A stretch of DNA of 64,000 bases from Priestia megaterium (GCF_023824195.1 NZ_CP085442.1:1340001-1404000); one strand, 5' to 3'. Shown: positions 8,747-19,423, numbered from the stretch's first letter. The notes: generated by a model from the sequence alone, not told the origin. A program made the numbers and translations.

Positions 8747-9028
8747 TTGACGCCTGAGACAATGATAGATCATCGTGAAAAAGCGTATGCGTTGTTAAAA
8801 GCTGATGCAGATAAGATTTTGCAATTAATTCAAGTTCAAATGGATAACTTAACAATGCCACAATGTCCTCTTTATGAAGAGGTTTTAGATACACAAATGT
8901 TTGGTTTATCAAGAGAAATTGATTTTGCAGTTCGTCTTGGTTTAATTGATGAACGTGTTGGAAAAACATTGCTAGACCGCCTCGAGCGTGAACTTTCTGC
9001 ACTGCATGAAGCGTTTACAAAAAAATAA
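8747..9028 (+). CDS. ylaN: YlaN, Fur-interacting iron-homeostasis protein
   Basis: A 93-residue helical cytoplasmic protein. The core ([34 protein letters not shown], split across residues 35-70) is almost identical to B. subtilis YlaN. In B. subtilis and S. aureus YlaN is needed when iron is scarce and relieves Fur repression by binding Fur. I start at TTG 8747: GGAGGG lies 7 nt upstream and the resulting N-terminus [10 protein letters not shown] aligns with the known protein. A longer frame beginning at 8702 adds unrelated residues. A 170-nt leader separates the gene from its promoter. Confidence 0.92.
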   Translation: MTPETMIDHREKAYALLKADADKILQLIQVQMDNLTMPQCPLYEEVLDTQMFGLSREIDFAVRLGLIDERVGKTLLDRLERELSALHEAFTKK

Positions 9029-9042
9029 AAATCACGCGATCG

Positions 9043-9079
9043 AAACTCAAACTATATACAAACGTAGTTTGAGTTTTTT
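9043..9079 (+). terminator. Intrinsic terminator of ylaN
   Basis: Arms AAACTCAAACTA and TAGTTTGAGTTT around a 10-nt loop, followed by T-rich sequence. Confidence 0.9.
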
Positions 9080-9171
9080 ATTACAGGTGGTTGAAATTTC
9101 CTAATTTACTCAAATTTGTACATAAAAGATGAAACGAAACAGAAACACGTCATTTTTAAAGGAAGAGGGTT

Positions 9172-10362
9172 ATGGTAAAAAAAATATTTAGGCATTTTGA
9201 CTATTCAATTGTAATTCCAGTGCTGCTTCTTTGTGCGGTTGGACTAGTTATGGTTTACAGTTCAAGTATGATTGTAAGTATTACAAGATATCATACGTCA
9301 AGTGATTTCTTTTACAACAGACAAAAAATGTGGCTTGCTTTTACGCTTGTATTGTTCATTTTAACAATGCTAACACCTTACAAGCTGTATCCTAAAATAC
9401 TGCCTTATGCGATTCTGGGCATTTTTGTACTGCTTTTGCTTGTGTTTGTAATGGGGCATACGAGTAACAATGCGCAAAGTTGGCTGCAGCTTGGCGGGGC
9501 AAACATGCAGCCGGCTGAGTATGCCAAGCTTGTTGTCATTTTATACTTATCGTATGTTTTGTCTAAAAGGCAAGAGTATATTGACAACATCAAAAAAGCT
9601 TTTTTTGGACCTATGGGTCTTGTATTTCTAATATTAGGTTTTGTAGCTATTCAGCCTGACCTTGGAACGGGATCAATTATTTTTGCTATTGCCGTTACCA
9701 TTATGCTGTGTTCGGGAATCTCTAAAAAAACCCTTTTCCGCATGCTAGCACTAGGTATCATTTTGCTTACAGTAATTATTACGATTGGTTTTTTTACAGG
9801 TCAGTTTACTGCCAATCGAATTGGCCGTTTTACCGGTGCATCAGATCCGTTTGCCAATGCTCAAGGAACCGGTTATCAGCTGGTTAATTCATATTTAGCA
9901 ATAGGTACAGGAGGCTTAAAAGGCCTTGGCTTAGGAGAAAGTGTACAAAAGTATGGTTATCTTCCGGAGCCCCATACCGATTTCATTATGGCTATTATTG
10001 CAGAAGAATTAGGGTTCTTTGGAGTTATGCTCGTGCTGGGCCTTTTAGGCTTCTTAATTTTCAGGATTTTAATGCTGGCTAAAAAATCTCAGGATCCGTT
10101 TGCTAGCATGATTTGTATTGGAGTAGCCAGTATGATAGGTATTCAAACAGGCATTAACCTTGGAGGGCTTACGGGACTCATTCCGATTACCGGCGTCACG
10201 CTTCCGTTTATCAGTTACGGAGGGTCTTCGCTGCTAACGCTGATGGTATCTATGGGAATTATTGTAAATATCTCATTTTTCGTAAATTATCAAAATAAAA
10301 AACAGAAAAATACGGAAAATATTGTGCTACATCCGAACAATACATCAACAATAAGCGATTGA
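9172..10362 (+). CDS. ftsW: FtsW, septal peptidoglycan glycosyltransferase (SEDS family)
   Basis: A 396-residue integral membrane protein of the SEDS family with about ten helices. SEDS hallmarks are visible: QPAEYAKLVVILYLSY (about 105-120), QPDLGTGSIIF (about 162-172) containing the essential Asp, and PEPHTDFIMAIIAEELGF (about 262-280). The C-terminus is polar and cytoplasmic. FtsW polymerises lipid II at the division septum with its class B PBP partner. It lies between ylaN and pycA as in B. subtilis. AAGGAAGAGG precedes the ATG. Confidence 0.95.
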   Translation: MVKKIFRHFDYSIVIPVLLLCAVGLVMVYSSSMIVSITRYHTSSDFFYNRQKMWLAFTLVLFILTMLTPYKLYPKILPYAILGIFVLLLLVFVMGHTSNNAQSWLQLGGANMQPAEYAKLVVILYLSYVLSKRQEYIDNIKKAFFGPMGLVFLILGFVAIQPDLGTGSIIFAIAVTIMLCSGISKKTLFRMLALGIILLTVIITIGFFTGQFTANRIGRFTGASDPFANAQGTGYQLVNSYLAIGTGGLKGLGLGESVQKYGYLPEPHTDFIMAIIAEELGFFGVMLVLGLLGFLIFRILMLAKKSQDPFASMICIGVASMIGIQTGINLGGLTGLIPITGVTLPFISYGGSSLLTLMVSMGIIVNISFFVNYQNKKQKNTENIVLHPNNTSTISD

Positions 10363-10386
10363 TTTTCGTGAAAAAATTGTGTAAAA

Positions 10387-10440
10387 AAAGCAAAAATTTA
10401 TTGGAATTTTATCATTTTCCATTGATTTTTGCTTTTCTTT
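10387..10440 (+). terminator. Intrinsic terminator of ftsW
   Basis: A perfect 12-bp AT-rich stem, AAAAGCAAAAAT and ATTTTTGCTTTT, with a 26-nt loop and trailing T-rich sequence between ftsW and pycA. Confidence 0.6.
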
Positions 10441-10495
10441 TATCCAATTTTGCTATATATTGAAGTTTATACGAAATTGAGAGGAGATTAGCAAC

Positions 10496-13400
10496 ATGAG
10501 TTTTGTAACTAAAAAAATCAAAAAAGTATTAGTAGCAAACCGAGGAGAAATTGCGATTCGTGTATTTCGAGCATGTACTGAACTGAATATTCGGACTGTT
10601 GCAATTTATTCTAAGGAAGATGCAGGTTCTTATCACCGTTACAAAGCGGATGAAGCCTATTTAGTAGGAGCGGAGAAAAAACCGATTGATGCTTATTTAG
10701 ATATAGAAGGCATCATCGACATTGCTAAGTCTCATGATGTAGATGCTATTCACCCTGGCTATGGTTTTTTGTCAGAAAATATCCAATTTGCGAAACGTTG
10801 CGAAGAAGAAGGCATTATTTTTATTGGCCCAAAATCCAAGCATCTTGATATGTTTGGCGATAAAGTAAAAGCACGTCATCAGGCTATTCAAGCAGATATT
10901 CCCGTTATTCCTGGTACGGATGGTCCTATTGATTCAATTGACGAAGCAAAAGAATTTGCTAATCAGCATGGATATCCTCTAATGATCAAAGCGGCTTTGG
11001 GCGGAGGCGGTCGAGGCATGCGTATCGTTCGCGATGCAGATAGCCTGAAAGAATCGTATGATCGTGCCAAATCAGAAGCAAAAGCGGCTTTTGGTAATGA
11101 TGAAGTGTATGTCGAGAAATTAGTTGAAAACCCAAAACATATTGAAGTGCAAATTTTAGGTGATGAACAAGGAAATGTTGTGCATCTTTATGAACGCGAC
11201 TGTTCTGTGCAGCGTCGTCACCAAAAAGTAGTAGAAGTAGCACCAAGTGTTTCTATAGATGAAGACTTACGTTTCCGCATTTGTGAAGCAGCTGTGCAGC
11301 TGATGGAAAAAGTGCAGTACATAAATGCTGGTACAGTAGAATTTTTAGTATCAGGAAACGATTTTTATTTTATTGAAGTAAATCCGCGTGTTCAAGTAGA
11401 GCACACAATTACTGAAATGATTACAGGTATTGATATCGTTCAATCGCAAATTTTAATTGCAGACGGCTACGCGCTTCACAGCAAGGAAGTGTCCATTCCT
11501 GCACAAGATCAAATTCACGTACATGGATATGCGATTCAATCTCGTGTAACGACAGAAGATCCGTTAAACAATTTTATGCCGGATACGGGTAAGATTATGG
11601 CTTATCGTTCTGGTGGCGGTTTTGGCGTACGCTTAGATACGGGAAACAGCTTCCAAGGTGCTGTAATTACGCCTTATTATGATTCACTGTTAGTAAAAGT
11701 AACAACATGGGCATTAACATTCGATCAAGCAGCATCAAAAATGGTGCGGAACTTAAAAGAGTTTCGTATTCGTGGAATTAAAACAAATATTCCGTTCCTT
11801 GAAAATGTAGTAAAACATGATAAGTTCTTAACAGGGGCTTATGATACATCATTTATTGATACAACGCCTGAACTTTTTGTTTTCCCGAAGCGAAAAGACC
11901 GCGGAACTAAAATGCTTACATACATTGGGAATGTTACGGTAAACGGATTCCCAGGTGTATCGGAAAAGAAAAAGCCAATCTTTACGAAACCGCGCGTTCC
12001 GAGTGTGGATATAAGCCAACCAATTCAAAACGGAACAAAGCAGATTTTAGATGAAAAAGGCGCTGAAGGGCTAGTAAATTGGGTAAAAGAACGCAAGGAA
12101 GTGCTATTAACGGATACAACCTTCCGTGATGGCCATCAGTCTCTTTTAGCAACGCGTATTCGTACAAACGACTTAAAACAAGTAGCTAACCCAACTGCAC
12201 GCTTGCTTCCAGATTTATTTTCTATGGAAATGTGGGGGGGAGCAACGTTTGATGTCGCTTATCGATTCTTAAAAGAAGATCCGTGGGATCGCTTGCTTAC
12301 TTTGCGTCAACAAGCGCCAAACGTTCTTTTCCAAATGCTTCTTCGCGCGTCAAATGCGGTTGGATATAAAAACTATCCTGATAATGTAATTAAGGAATTT
12401 GTTGAAAAATCAGCTTATGCAGGTATTGATGTTTTCCGTATCTTTGACAGCTTAAACTGGGTGCAAGGAATGACTCTTGCAATTGACTCCGTTCGTCAAA
12501 CAGGAAAGATTGCAGAAGCAGCGATGTGTTATACAGGTGATATTTTAGATCCGACGCGCCGTAAGTATGATTTGGATTACTACAAAAACTTAGCAAAAGA
12601 GCTTGAGCAGTCTGGAGCACATATCCTGGGCATTAAAGATATGGCGGGTCTTTTAAAACCACAGGCAGCTTATGATTTAGTATCGGCTCTAAAAGAAACG
12701 GTTGATATTCCAATCCACCTTCATACGCATGATACAAGCGGAAACGGTGTATACACGTATGCAAAAGCAATTGAAGCAGGTGTAGACATTGTAGACGTAG
12801 CCGTAAGCTCAATGGCAGGCTTAACGTCTCAGCCAAGTGCTAACTCTCTTTATTACGCATTAGAAGGTGCGGACCGCAGACCAAATCTAGATATTAAAAA
12901 TCTAGAAGAGCTTTCTTACTATTGGGAAGACGTGCGAAAATATTACCAAGACTTCGAAAGCGGCATGAACGCTCCTCATACGGAAGTGTACGAGCATGAA
13001 ATGCCAGGCGGTCAATATAGCAACTTACAGCAACAAGCAAAAGCAGTTGGTTTAGGAAACCGCTGGGATGAAGTAAAAGATATGTATTCACGCGTGAATT
13101 TGTTATTTGGTGATATTGTAAAAGTTACGCCATCATCAAAAGTAGTTGGAGATATGGCATTGTTTATGGTTCAAAACAACTTGACAGAAGAAACGCTGTT
13201 TGAGCGCGGTGAAACGCTTGACTTCCCGGATTCAGTTATTGAATTGTTTGAAGGGTATTTAGGGCAGCCTCACGGAGGATTCCCTAAAGAGCTTCAGCGC
13301 ATCATTCTAAAAGGCAGAAAACCTATTACAGTTCGTCCTGGAGAACTGTTAGAAGATGTGGACTTCGATGCAGTGAAAGAAAAGCTATTTAAAGACTTAA

Positions 13401-13945
13401 ATCGCCAAGTAACGAGTTTTGATGCCATTGCTTATGCGCTGTATCCAAAAGTATTTATGGATTATCATAAAGCAGTCGAACAATACGGGGACATTTCTGT
13501 TCTTGATACACCGACTTTCCTATACGGCATGCGTTTAGGAGAAGAGGTTGAAATTGAGATTGAAAAAGGAAAAACCTTAATTGTTCGCCTTGTATCCATT
13601 GGAGAACCGCAGGCAGACGGTACGCGAACAGTATACTTTGAATTGAACGGTCAGCCTCGTGAAGTCGTGATTAAAGACGAAAGTGTCAAAACAACCGTTA
13701 CGGCAAAACAAAAAGCCGACCAAGGAAATCCGGCCCACATCGGCGCTTCAATGCCTGGAACCGTTATTCGAGTAGTAGTAGAAAAAGGCGATAAAGTCTC
13801 AAAAGGTGATCACTTAATGATCACAGAAGCAATGAAAATGGAAACAACCGTGCAAGCACCATTTGACGGCGTGATTAAACAAGTACACGTGTCGAATGGA
13901 GATGGCATCCAGCCGGGAGATTTATTAATTGAATTAGAAAGCTAA
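10496..13945 (+). CDS. pycA: Pyruvate carboxylase
   Basis: A full-length 1149-residue single-chain enzyme that carboxylates pyruvate to oxaloacetate for anaplerosis. Order: biotin carboxylase (about 1-460, with the glycine-rich ATP loop KAALGGGGRGMR), carboxyltransferase (about 530-810, LLTDTTFRDGHQSL and the metal-binding HLHTHDTSGNG), the PYC/OADA allosteric region, and a biotinyl domain whose EAMKMET carries biotin on Lys1114. BirA, which attaches biotin, is encoded at 31281-32270. The ATG follows GAGAGGAG. Monocistronic between terminators. Confidence 0.98.
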   Translation: MSFVTKKIKKVLVANRGEIAIRVFRACTELNIRTVAIYSKEDAGSYHRYKADEAYLVGAEKKPIDAYLDIEGIIDIAKSHDVDAIHPGYGFLSENIQFAKRCEEEGIIFIGPKSKHLDMFGDKVKARHQAIQADIPVIPGTDGPIDSIDEAKEFANQHGYPLMIKAALGGGGRGMRIVRDADSLKESYDRAKSEAKAAFGNDEVYVEKLVENPKHIEVQILGDEQGNVVHLYERDCSVQRRHQKVVEVAPSVSIDEDLRFRICEAAVQLMEKVQYINAGTVEFLVSGNDFYFIEVNPRVQVEHTITEMITGIDIVQSQILIADGYALHSKEVSIPAQDQIHVHGYAIQSRVTTEDPLNNFMPDTGKIMAYRSGGGFGVRLDTGNSFQGAVITPYYDSLLVKVTTWALTFDQAASKMVRNLKEFRIRGIKTNIPFLENVVKHDKFLTGAYDTSFIDTTPELFVFPKRKDRGTKMLTYIGNVTVNGFPGVSEKKKPIFTKPRVPSVDISQPIQNGTKQILDEKGAEGLVNWVKERKEVLLTDTTFRDGHQSLLATRIRTNDLKQVANPTARLLPDLFSMEMWGGATFDVAYRFLKEDPWDRLLTLRQQAPNVLFQMLLRASNAVGYKNYPDNVIKEFVEKSAYAGIDVFRIFDSLNWVQGMTLAIDSVRQTGKIAEAAMCYTGDILDPTRRKYDLDYYKNLAKELEQSGAHILGIKDMAGLLKPQAAYDLVSALKETVDIPIHLHTHDTSGNGVYTYAKAIEAGVDIVDVAVSSMAGLTSQPSANSLYYALEGADRRPNLDIKNLEELSYYWEDVRKYYQDFESGMNAPHTEVYEHEMPGGQYSNLQQQAKAVGLGNRWDEVKDMYSRVNLLFGDIVKVTPSSKVVGDMALFMVQNNLTEETLFERGETLDFPDSVIELFEGYLGQPHGGFPKELQRIILKGRKPITVRPGELLEDVDFDAVKEKLFKDLNRQVTSFDAIAYALYPKVFMDYHKAVEQYGDISVLDTPTFLYGMRLGEEVEIEIEKGKTLIVRLVSIGEPQADGTRTVYFELNGQPREVVIKDESVKTTVTAKQKADQGNPAHIGASMPGTVIRVVVEKGDKVSKGDHLMITEAMKMETTVQAPFDGVIKQVHVSNGDGIQPGDLLIELES

Positions 13946-13948
13946 TCA

Positions 13949-13982
13949 AAAAAGGTACGAGCTCTGAGCTCGTACCTTTTTT
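13949..13982. terminator. Bidirectional terminator between pycA and ctaA
   Basis: Perfect arms AAAAAAGGTACGAGCTC and its complement with a minimal loop, A-run and T-run on either side, between convergent genes. Confidence 0.95.
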
Positions 13983-13984
13983 GA

Positions 13985-14887
13985 TCAATTATGTGTATGA
14001 CGCGTTGCAAGTAAGGTTAAGTAGCTTAATACACCGAATAGGAAAGAGATAATTAAAGAATGAGCAAGCGCGAGCTCTAGCTGCAAACGTGTGACAACAA
14101 CAAGCATACCGGAAACTGCCTGAAAAATAACTAGAATGAGGGCAGCTAACCATCCGTAAAAAATATTTTTTTGATGACGATAATATTTAACTGCATGGAT
14201 AAAGGCAGCTAAAATCCATACAAACGTTAAAACAGCAGCGAATCGATGTCCCATTTGAATCCACTGATTCAAATCAACAGGTAGCCAACCGTTTCCGTGT
14301 GAACAAAATGGAACGTCTGGACAAGCTAAGCTAGCTTCTTTATGGCGAACAAGCGCGCCTGTGTACACAACGGCATATGTGTACAAGATAACCCCGTAAA
14401 TATGTTTTTTCATTTTAGAGCCTAGCTGCATATTAGTTGCATCGAGCTTTTGATCCACTTCAAAGATAATAAGTGTTAACAGCAGCACAGAAGCAAACGA
14501 AATAAGAGAAATACCAAAATGAAGAGCAAGCACTGCATCTGACTGCCCCCACATAACGGCAGCGGCCCCAATTAATGCTTGCAGTACTAGGAAGAAAAAA
14601 GAGATAAACGCTAAAGGTCTAACTTCTTTTATATGCCCTAGTGAAATCCATGCCCATACGCATAAAGCGAGGACAAGAAAGCCCGACACGCCAGAAACTA
14701 AGCGGTGGCTTAATTCAACAACGGTTTCAAATGTTAAAGGGTCAGGAATGAGCTGTCCGTTACACAGAGGCCAAGAATCTCCGCACCCGTCTGCTGAACC
14801 AGTTTTCGTAACAAGGGCACCGCCAAGTAGAATAAGCAACATGGCCATGCTCGTCACAACGGATAAAAATTTTAATCCAAGTCGCAC
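13985..14887 (-). CDS. ctaA: CtaA, heme A synthase
   Basis: Converts heme O to heme A for the aa3-type oxidase. An eight-helix membrane protein with the internal duplication of this family: [21 protein letters not shown] with paired Cys near the N-terminus and [15 protein letters not shown] with a second pair in the second half, plus conserved His in ELSHRLVS and MGHRFAAV. The GTG at 14887 is preferred because GGTGAT precedes it; an ATG at 14899 has AGG directly abutting it. That gives 300 residues. Divergent from ctaB across a 500-nt regulatory gap. Confidence 0.95.
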   Translation of the reverse strand: MRLGLKFLSVVTSMAMLLILLGGALVTKTGSADGCGDSWPLCNGQLIPDPLTFETVVELSHRLVSGVSGFLVLALCVWAWISLGHIKEVRPLAFISFFFLVLQALIGAAAVMWGQSDAVLALHFGISLISFASVLLLTLIIFEVDQKLDATNMQLGSKMKKHIYGVILYTYAVVYTGALVRHKEASLACPDVPFCSHGNGWLPVDLNQWIQMGHRFAAVLTFVWILAAFIHAVKYYRHQKNIFYGWLAALILVIFQAVSGMLVVVTRLQLELALAHSLIISFLFGVLSYLTLLATRHTHN

Positions 14888-15391
14888 AATAATCACCATC
14901 CTAAAAGCAAAGTAAGTAATATAACGAGCTAAACAATTTATCCTAATCTTTTTGTATATTAAACATAAATTTTATTTATTCTCCATAAACTTGATTGAAT
15001 TTGTTATAATGGTAGAAAGTGTAAGGTTTGTTCATGAGTTTGACTCTGCAGATATGTAAAAGGTACCGTACAGAAAACTATTTTACTTGCAGAAATATCT
15101 TTTAACAAGTGACAGGGACATGCATTTAGCTCATGACAAAAAAAATCCATATTTTTTTCATGAATTCTTCACAAAGTAACGGCAAAATATGGTTTAATAA
15201 ACATGAGAAATAGATATTTCTCTACTATTTTATCGTTTACATGTGAAGCTTTTAAGTAGTTTTGGTGAGAGGAATATGCCTTCTTTGTGAACAAAGAGGA
15301 GATTTTTGTAAAAATATGTTGAAAACGCCTTCATTTATAGACTCTTTATTTACTAGATAAAAGTCTGTGGATGAGTAAAGGAGGAAGCGCC
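14888..15391. promoter_or_regulatory. Divergent ctaA / ctaBCDEFG control region
   Basis: A 504-nt gap without a credible gene. TATAAT-like sequence lies near 15004. A hairpin-like AT-rich inverted repeat is at about 15132-15161. Two segments resemble the ResD-binding consensus TTTGTGAA: CTTTGTGAAGAATT on the minus strand at 15163-15176 and CTTTGTGAACAAAG at 15283-15296. ResD activates cta genes in B. subtilis. The promoters are not assigned firmly. Confidence 0.4.
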
Positions 15392-16330
15392 ATGGAAGAT
15401 TCAAAAATGGTGGAAGATTCAACGCTTTCTGCATCGCCTAACACAGCTCATGTAAGCGAAAATAGTTCCATTTGGTCAGATTTTTTAGCTACGATTAAAA
15501 TTGGAATAGTCAACTCAAATTTCATCACCACCTTTACTGGTTTTTGGCTAGCTCTTTTCTTCAACGAACAACACTTCTTAGAAAACCTGGATAAAGCATT
15601 TTTTACTTTAATAGGTTCTTCACTTATCATCGCCGGTTCATGCAGTTTGAACAATTACATAGATCGTGACATTGACCCTCTAATGGAACGAACAAAGGGA
15701 CGACCTACAGTGACAGGGAGTTTTACACCTTGGACGGTCCTTGGGATTGGAATCGGTTTTACGTTAACCGGCTTGCTTATGCTACTAGTTGTTTCTTCCG
15801 TAGCCGCTCTCATCGGATTAGCAGGAATACTTACATATGTAGTTTTTTACACCATGTGGTCCAAAAGACTATACACAATTAATACAGTAATCGGAAGTAT
15901 ATCAGGCGCTGTCCCGCCTTTAATTGGATGGGCCGCTATCGATCCCAATTTACACGTAGTGGCTTGGGTATTATTTCTAATCATGTTTATTTGGCAGCCG
16001 CCTCACTTTCTAGCTCTTGCTATGCGAAGATGTGAAGAATACCGAGCAGCGGGAATCCCTATGTTGCCTGTTGTGCACGGTTTTGAGCTTACAAAACGAC
16101 AGATTCTCATTTGGATTGCTTGTTTGTTGCCATTACCTCTTTATTTATACGAATTAGGTACTCCATTTCTAATTTTGGCCACTGTTTTAAACATAGGATG
16201 GCTATTTTTAGGATTTGCTCAATACAATAAACAAGAAGACACAAAGTGGGCTAGCATGATGTTTGTCTACTCACTAAACTATTTAACTATTTTATTTGTC
16301 TCAATGATTGTCGCAACGCTTTTTGCCTAG
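15392..16330 (+). CDS. ctaB: CtaB, protoheme IX farnesyltransferase (heme O synthase)
   Basis: Transfers a farnesyl group to protoheme to make heme O, the substrate of CtaA. A 312-residue UbiA-type prenyltransferase with about eight helices. The Asp-rich Mg-pyrophosphate motif [20 protein letters not shown] is at about residues 86-105, and the second loop has [24 protein letters not shown] split over about 202-225. The ATG at 15392 is chosen because AAAGGAGG lies 7 nt upstream; an in-frame ATG at 15371 has none. First gene of ctaBCDEFG. Confidence 0.96.
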   Translation: MEDSKMVEDSTLSASPNTAHVSENSSIWSDFLATIKIGIVNSNFITTFTGFWLALFFNEQHFLENLDKAFFTLIGSSLIIAGSCSLNNYIDRDIDPLMERTKGRPTVTGSFTPWTVLGIGIGFTLTGLLMLLVVSSVAALIGLAGILTYVVFYTMWSKRLYTINTVIGSISGAVPPLIGWAAIDPNLHVVAWVLFLIMFIWQPPHFLALAMRRCEEYRAAGIPMLPVVHGFELTKRQILIWIACLLPLPLYLYELGTPFLILATVLNIGWLFLGFAQYNKQEDTKWASMMFVYSLNYLTILFVSMIVATLFA

Positions 16331-16467
16331 ATAAAATCTTTCACTGAATGCGGCACTGCACAAGGGGGATTTCTTCTACATGTAGAATTCATTATAGAAG
16401 GAATAAGTTTTATGCTCAAGAGGGCATAGATGAAATCACGTCAATGAAAGAGAGGTTGGGGAATGGT

Positions 16468-17523
16468 ATGAAAAAATGGCGATTGAACTTTCGTGTTTTG
16501 TCGTTATTTACGCTGCTTGCATTCGTGTTATCGGCCTGTGGAAAACCGTTTTTGTCAACACTTAAGCCTGCAGGTGAGGTAGCTGAAGAACAATATTCGC
16601 TTATGCTGCTTAGTACAGCCATCATGGTTTTAGTTATTATTGTTGTCACCATTATCTTTATATTTGTTATTCTGCGCTTTCGTCGTCGTAAAGGCGAAGA
16701 AAATGTGATTCCAAAGCAAGTAGAGGGAAGCAGAAAGTTAGAAATTATATGGACAGTGATTCCTATCTTGCTGCTGATTATTTTGACTGTTCCAACGGTC
16801 ATCTCAACATTTAAGCTAGCGGATGTAAAAGGAATGAAGGACAAAGATGCTGTCGTAGTAAATGTACGCGCTAACTTGTACTGGTGGGAATTTGAGTATC
16901 CTAATCAAAAAATTATTACATCGCAAGATCTAGTTGTTCCAACGGATAAAAAAGTCTACTTTAATATTAAAGCTTCTGACGTCAAGCACTCATTCTGGAT
17001 TCCTTCAGTTGGAGGAAAGCTCGATGCTAACACAGAAAATGATAATAAATTCTGGCTAGTGTTTGATTCTAAAAAATCGAAGGAAGCTAACGGGGTTTTC
17101 TACGGAAAATGTGCTGAGCTTTGCGGTCCATCTCATTCCCTTATGGACTTTAAAGTACGGGCTGTATCAAGCGATGAATTTGATGCGTGGGCGAAAGATT
17201 TGAAAAAGGCAAAGCCTGATGTAGAAACAGCATCCGCAAAAGCTGGTCAAGAGGTCTTTAATGAAAGCTGTATCGGATGTCATGCTGTTGACGTCAAAGA
17301 TAATCGTCCAGAGCAAGCTCGTCAAGCACCAAACTTAGCCGGTTTTTCTGAACGTGAGCGTGTAGCTGGAGTGCTTCCTCACAACAAGGAAAATATCAAA
17401 AAATGGTTAAAAGACCCTGAAAAAGTTAAGCCGGGTAATAAGATGAGTGGTACATATCCTGACTTAACAGATGAACAAGTGAATGAGCTAGCAGACTATT
17501 TAATGAGTTTAAAAGAAAAATAA
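16468..17523 (+). CDS. ctaC: CtaC, cytochrome caa3 oxidase subunit II with fused cytochrome c
   Basis: A 351-residue lipoprotein subunit. The signal sequence ends in the lipobox LSAC with lipid-Cys24. Two transmembrane helices follow (about 45-70 and 90-112). The cupredoxin domain holds the CuA site CAELCGPSHSLM. A C-terminal cytochrome c domain has heme motif CIGCH and axial Met in GNKMSGTYP. It takes electrons from cytochrome c to CuA. The frame could start at 16348, but MKKWRLNF at 16468 gives a proper signal peptide and matches the B. subtilis protein. Confidence 0.96.
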   Translation: MKKWRLNFRVLSLFTLLAFVLSACGKPFLSTLKPAGEVAEEQYSLMLLSTAIMVLVIIVVTIIFIFVILRFRRRKGEENVIPKQVEGSRKLEIIWTVIPILLLIILTVPTVISTFKLADVKGMKDKDAVVVNVRANLYWWEFEYPNQKIITSQDLVVPTDKKVYFNIKASDVKHSFWIPSVGGKLDANTENDNKFWLVFDSKKSKEANGVFYGKCAELCGPSHSLMDFKVRAVSSDEFDAWAKDLKKAKPDVETASAKAGQEVFNESCIGCHAVDVKDNRPEQARQAPNLAGFSERERVAGVLPHNKENIKKWLKDPEKVKPGNKMSGTYPDLTDEQVNELADYLMSLKEK

Positions 17524-17557
17524 ACGTCCAGTCGTTTTTAAAAGGGGAGGTTTAGCG

Positions 17558-19423
17558 ATGAGTACACTCAGTCAAAAGAAGGGTGTAGGTGGAACAATTT
17601 GGGACTTTATGACAACCGTTGACCATAAGAAAATCGCCATTCTTTATTTAATTGCCGGCGGTATCTTTTTTCTAGTCGGAGGAGTGGAAGCGCTATTTAT
17701 ACGTATTCAGCTGGCTATACCAAGCAATGACTTTGTCAGTGCAGGAACGTATAATGAAATTTTAACAATGCATGGAACAACGATGATTTTCTTAGCCGCA
17801 ATGCCGCTTCTTTTTGCGATGATGAATGCAGTTGTTCCACTGCAAATTGGAGCTCGGGATGTAGCATTTCCATTTTTAAATTTGTTAGGTTTTTGGTTGT
17901 TTGCCTTTGGGGGACTCTTTTTAAATCTAAGCTGGTTTTTAGGAGGAGCACCTGATGCAGGTTGGACATCATATGCTTCGCTGTCTATTGCATCACCTGG
18001 TCACGGAATTGATTTTTATGCGATAGGTTTGCAGATTTCCGGAGCCGGGACATTGATTTCAGGTATCAACTTTCTCGTGACAATCATTAACATGAGGGCG
18101 CCAGGTATGACTTATATGCGTATGCCGCTGTTTACGTGGACGACGTTTGTTGCATCAGCTCTTATTTTGTTTGCGTTTCCAGCACTGACGGTTGGATTGT
18201 TTTTAATGATTTTTGACCGCTTGTTCGGGGGAAACTTTTTTGACGCCACAATGGGCGGGAATACCATTATATGGGAACACCTTTTCTGGATATTCGGTCA
18301 TCCGGAAGTATATATTTTAATTCTTCCAGCGTTTGGTGTTTTCTCTGAAATTTTACCTACTTTTTCAAGAAAGAGATTATTCGGTTACTCGTCGATGGTT
18401 TTTGCTACCGTATTAATCGGATTTTTAGGGTTCATGGTGTGGGCTCACCACATGTTTACAACCGGACTTGGTCCAATTGCAAATGCCATTTTTGCTGTCG
18501 CTACGATGGCTATCGCCGTTCCAACTGGAATTAAAATTTTTAACTGGTTGTTTACGCTTTGGGGAGGAAGTATTGAGTTTACGTCTCCAATGCTGTATGC
18601 TGTCGCCTTTATTCCATCATTTGTTATCGGGGGAGTAACAGGAGTTATGGCAGCTGTAGCACCTGCAGATTATCAATTTCAAGATTCTTATTTTATCGTT
18701 GCCCACTTCCATTACGTTATCGTAGGCGGTGTCGTATACGCTATATTAGCAGGTGTCACATACTGGTGGCCAAAAATGTTTGGGAAGATGTTAGATGAAA
18801 AGTTAAGCAAAGCAACGTTCTGGCTCTTTTTGATTGGTTTCCACTTAACATTCTTTATTCAGCATTTCTTAGGCCTAATGGGGATGCCTCGCCGTGTATG
18901 GACGTTCTTGCCTAATCAAGGTCTCGACCTTGGGAATGCAATCAGTTCATCAGGAGCTGCTTTCATGGCGGTTGCTACGCTCATTTTACTTGTTAATATT
19001 ATAAAAACAACTGCCAAAGGACAAAAGGTAGGAGGAGACCCTTGGGGAGACGGACGTACATTAGAATGGGCTATTTCATCTCCGCCTCCAGAGTATAACT
19101 TTAAACAAACGCCGCTTGTACGCGGGTTAGATGCATATTGGATTGAAAAAATGGCAGGAAATAAAGAAATGACGCCAGCCGAACCTCTTGGTGATATTCA
19201 TATGCCAAACTCGTCGTTTATTCCATTTATGATATCGCTTGGAATGTTTATTGCAGGGATTGGCTTTTTGTATCGAAATGATCATGCGTGGGGAGATATT
19301 GTAGGGATTATCGGAATGATCGTCATGTTTTTATCGATGTTCTTCCGTTCATGGATTGATGATCACGGCTTTCATATTCACAAAGAAGACTTAGTTGATG
19401 ATGACAAGGAGGCGAAGATGTAA
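17558..19423 (+). CDS. ctaD: CtaD, cytochrome c oxidase subunit I
   Basis: The catalytic subunit, 621 residues with about fourteen helices. Visible ligands and channels: TMHGTTMIF (low-spin heme a His), FWIFGHPEVYI (CuB His with the cross-linked Tyr and K-channel region), AHHMFTTG (CuB His-His) and IVAHFHYVIVGG (heme a3 and heme a His). It reduces oxygen to water and pumps protons. AGGGGAGG precedes the ATG. Its stop codon overlaps the ctaE start by one base, so the two are coupled. Confidence 0.98.
   Translation: MSTLSQKKGVGGTIWDFMTTVDHKKIAILYLIAGGIFFLVGGVEALFIRIQLAIPSNDFVSAGTYNEILTMHGTTMIFLAAMPLLFAMMNAVVPLQIGARDVAFPFLNLLGFWLFAFGGLFLNLSWFLGGAPDAGWTSYASLSIASPGHGIDFYAIGLQISGAGTLISGINFLVTIINMRAPGMTYMRMPLFTWTTFVASALILFAFPALTVGLFLMIFDRLFGGNFFDATMGGNTIIWEHLFWIFGHPEVYILILPAFGVFSEILPTFSRKRLFGYSSMVFATVLIGFLGFMVWAHHMFTTGLGPIANAIFAVATMAIAVPTGIKIFNWLFTLWGGSIEFTSPMLYAVAFIPSFVIGGVTGVMAAVAPADYQFQDSYFIVAHFHYVIVGGVVYAILAGVTYWWPKMFGKMLDEKLSKATFWLFLIGFHLTFFIQHFLGLMGMPRRVWTFLPNQGLDLGNAISSSGAAFMAVATLILLVNIIKTTAKGQKVGGDPWGDGRTLEWAISSPPPEYNFKQTPLVRGLDAYWIEKMAGNKEMTPAEPLGDIHMPNSSFIPFMISLGMFIAGIGFLYRNDHAWGDIVGIIGMIVMFLSMFFRSWIDDHGFHIHKEDLVDDDKEAKM

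Noticed and set aside
8607..9002. A 131-codon minus-strand frame opposite ylaN
   Set aside because: It is antisense to the highly conserved ylaN and has no ribosome-binding site or recognisable protein pattern; a frame shadow.
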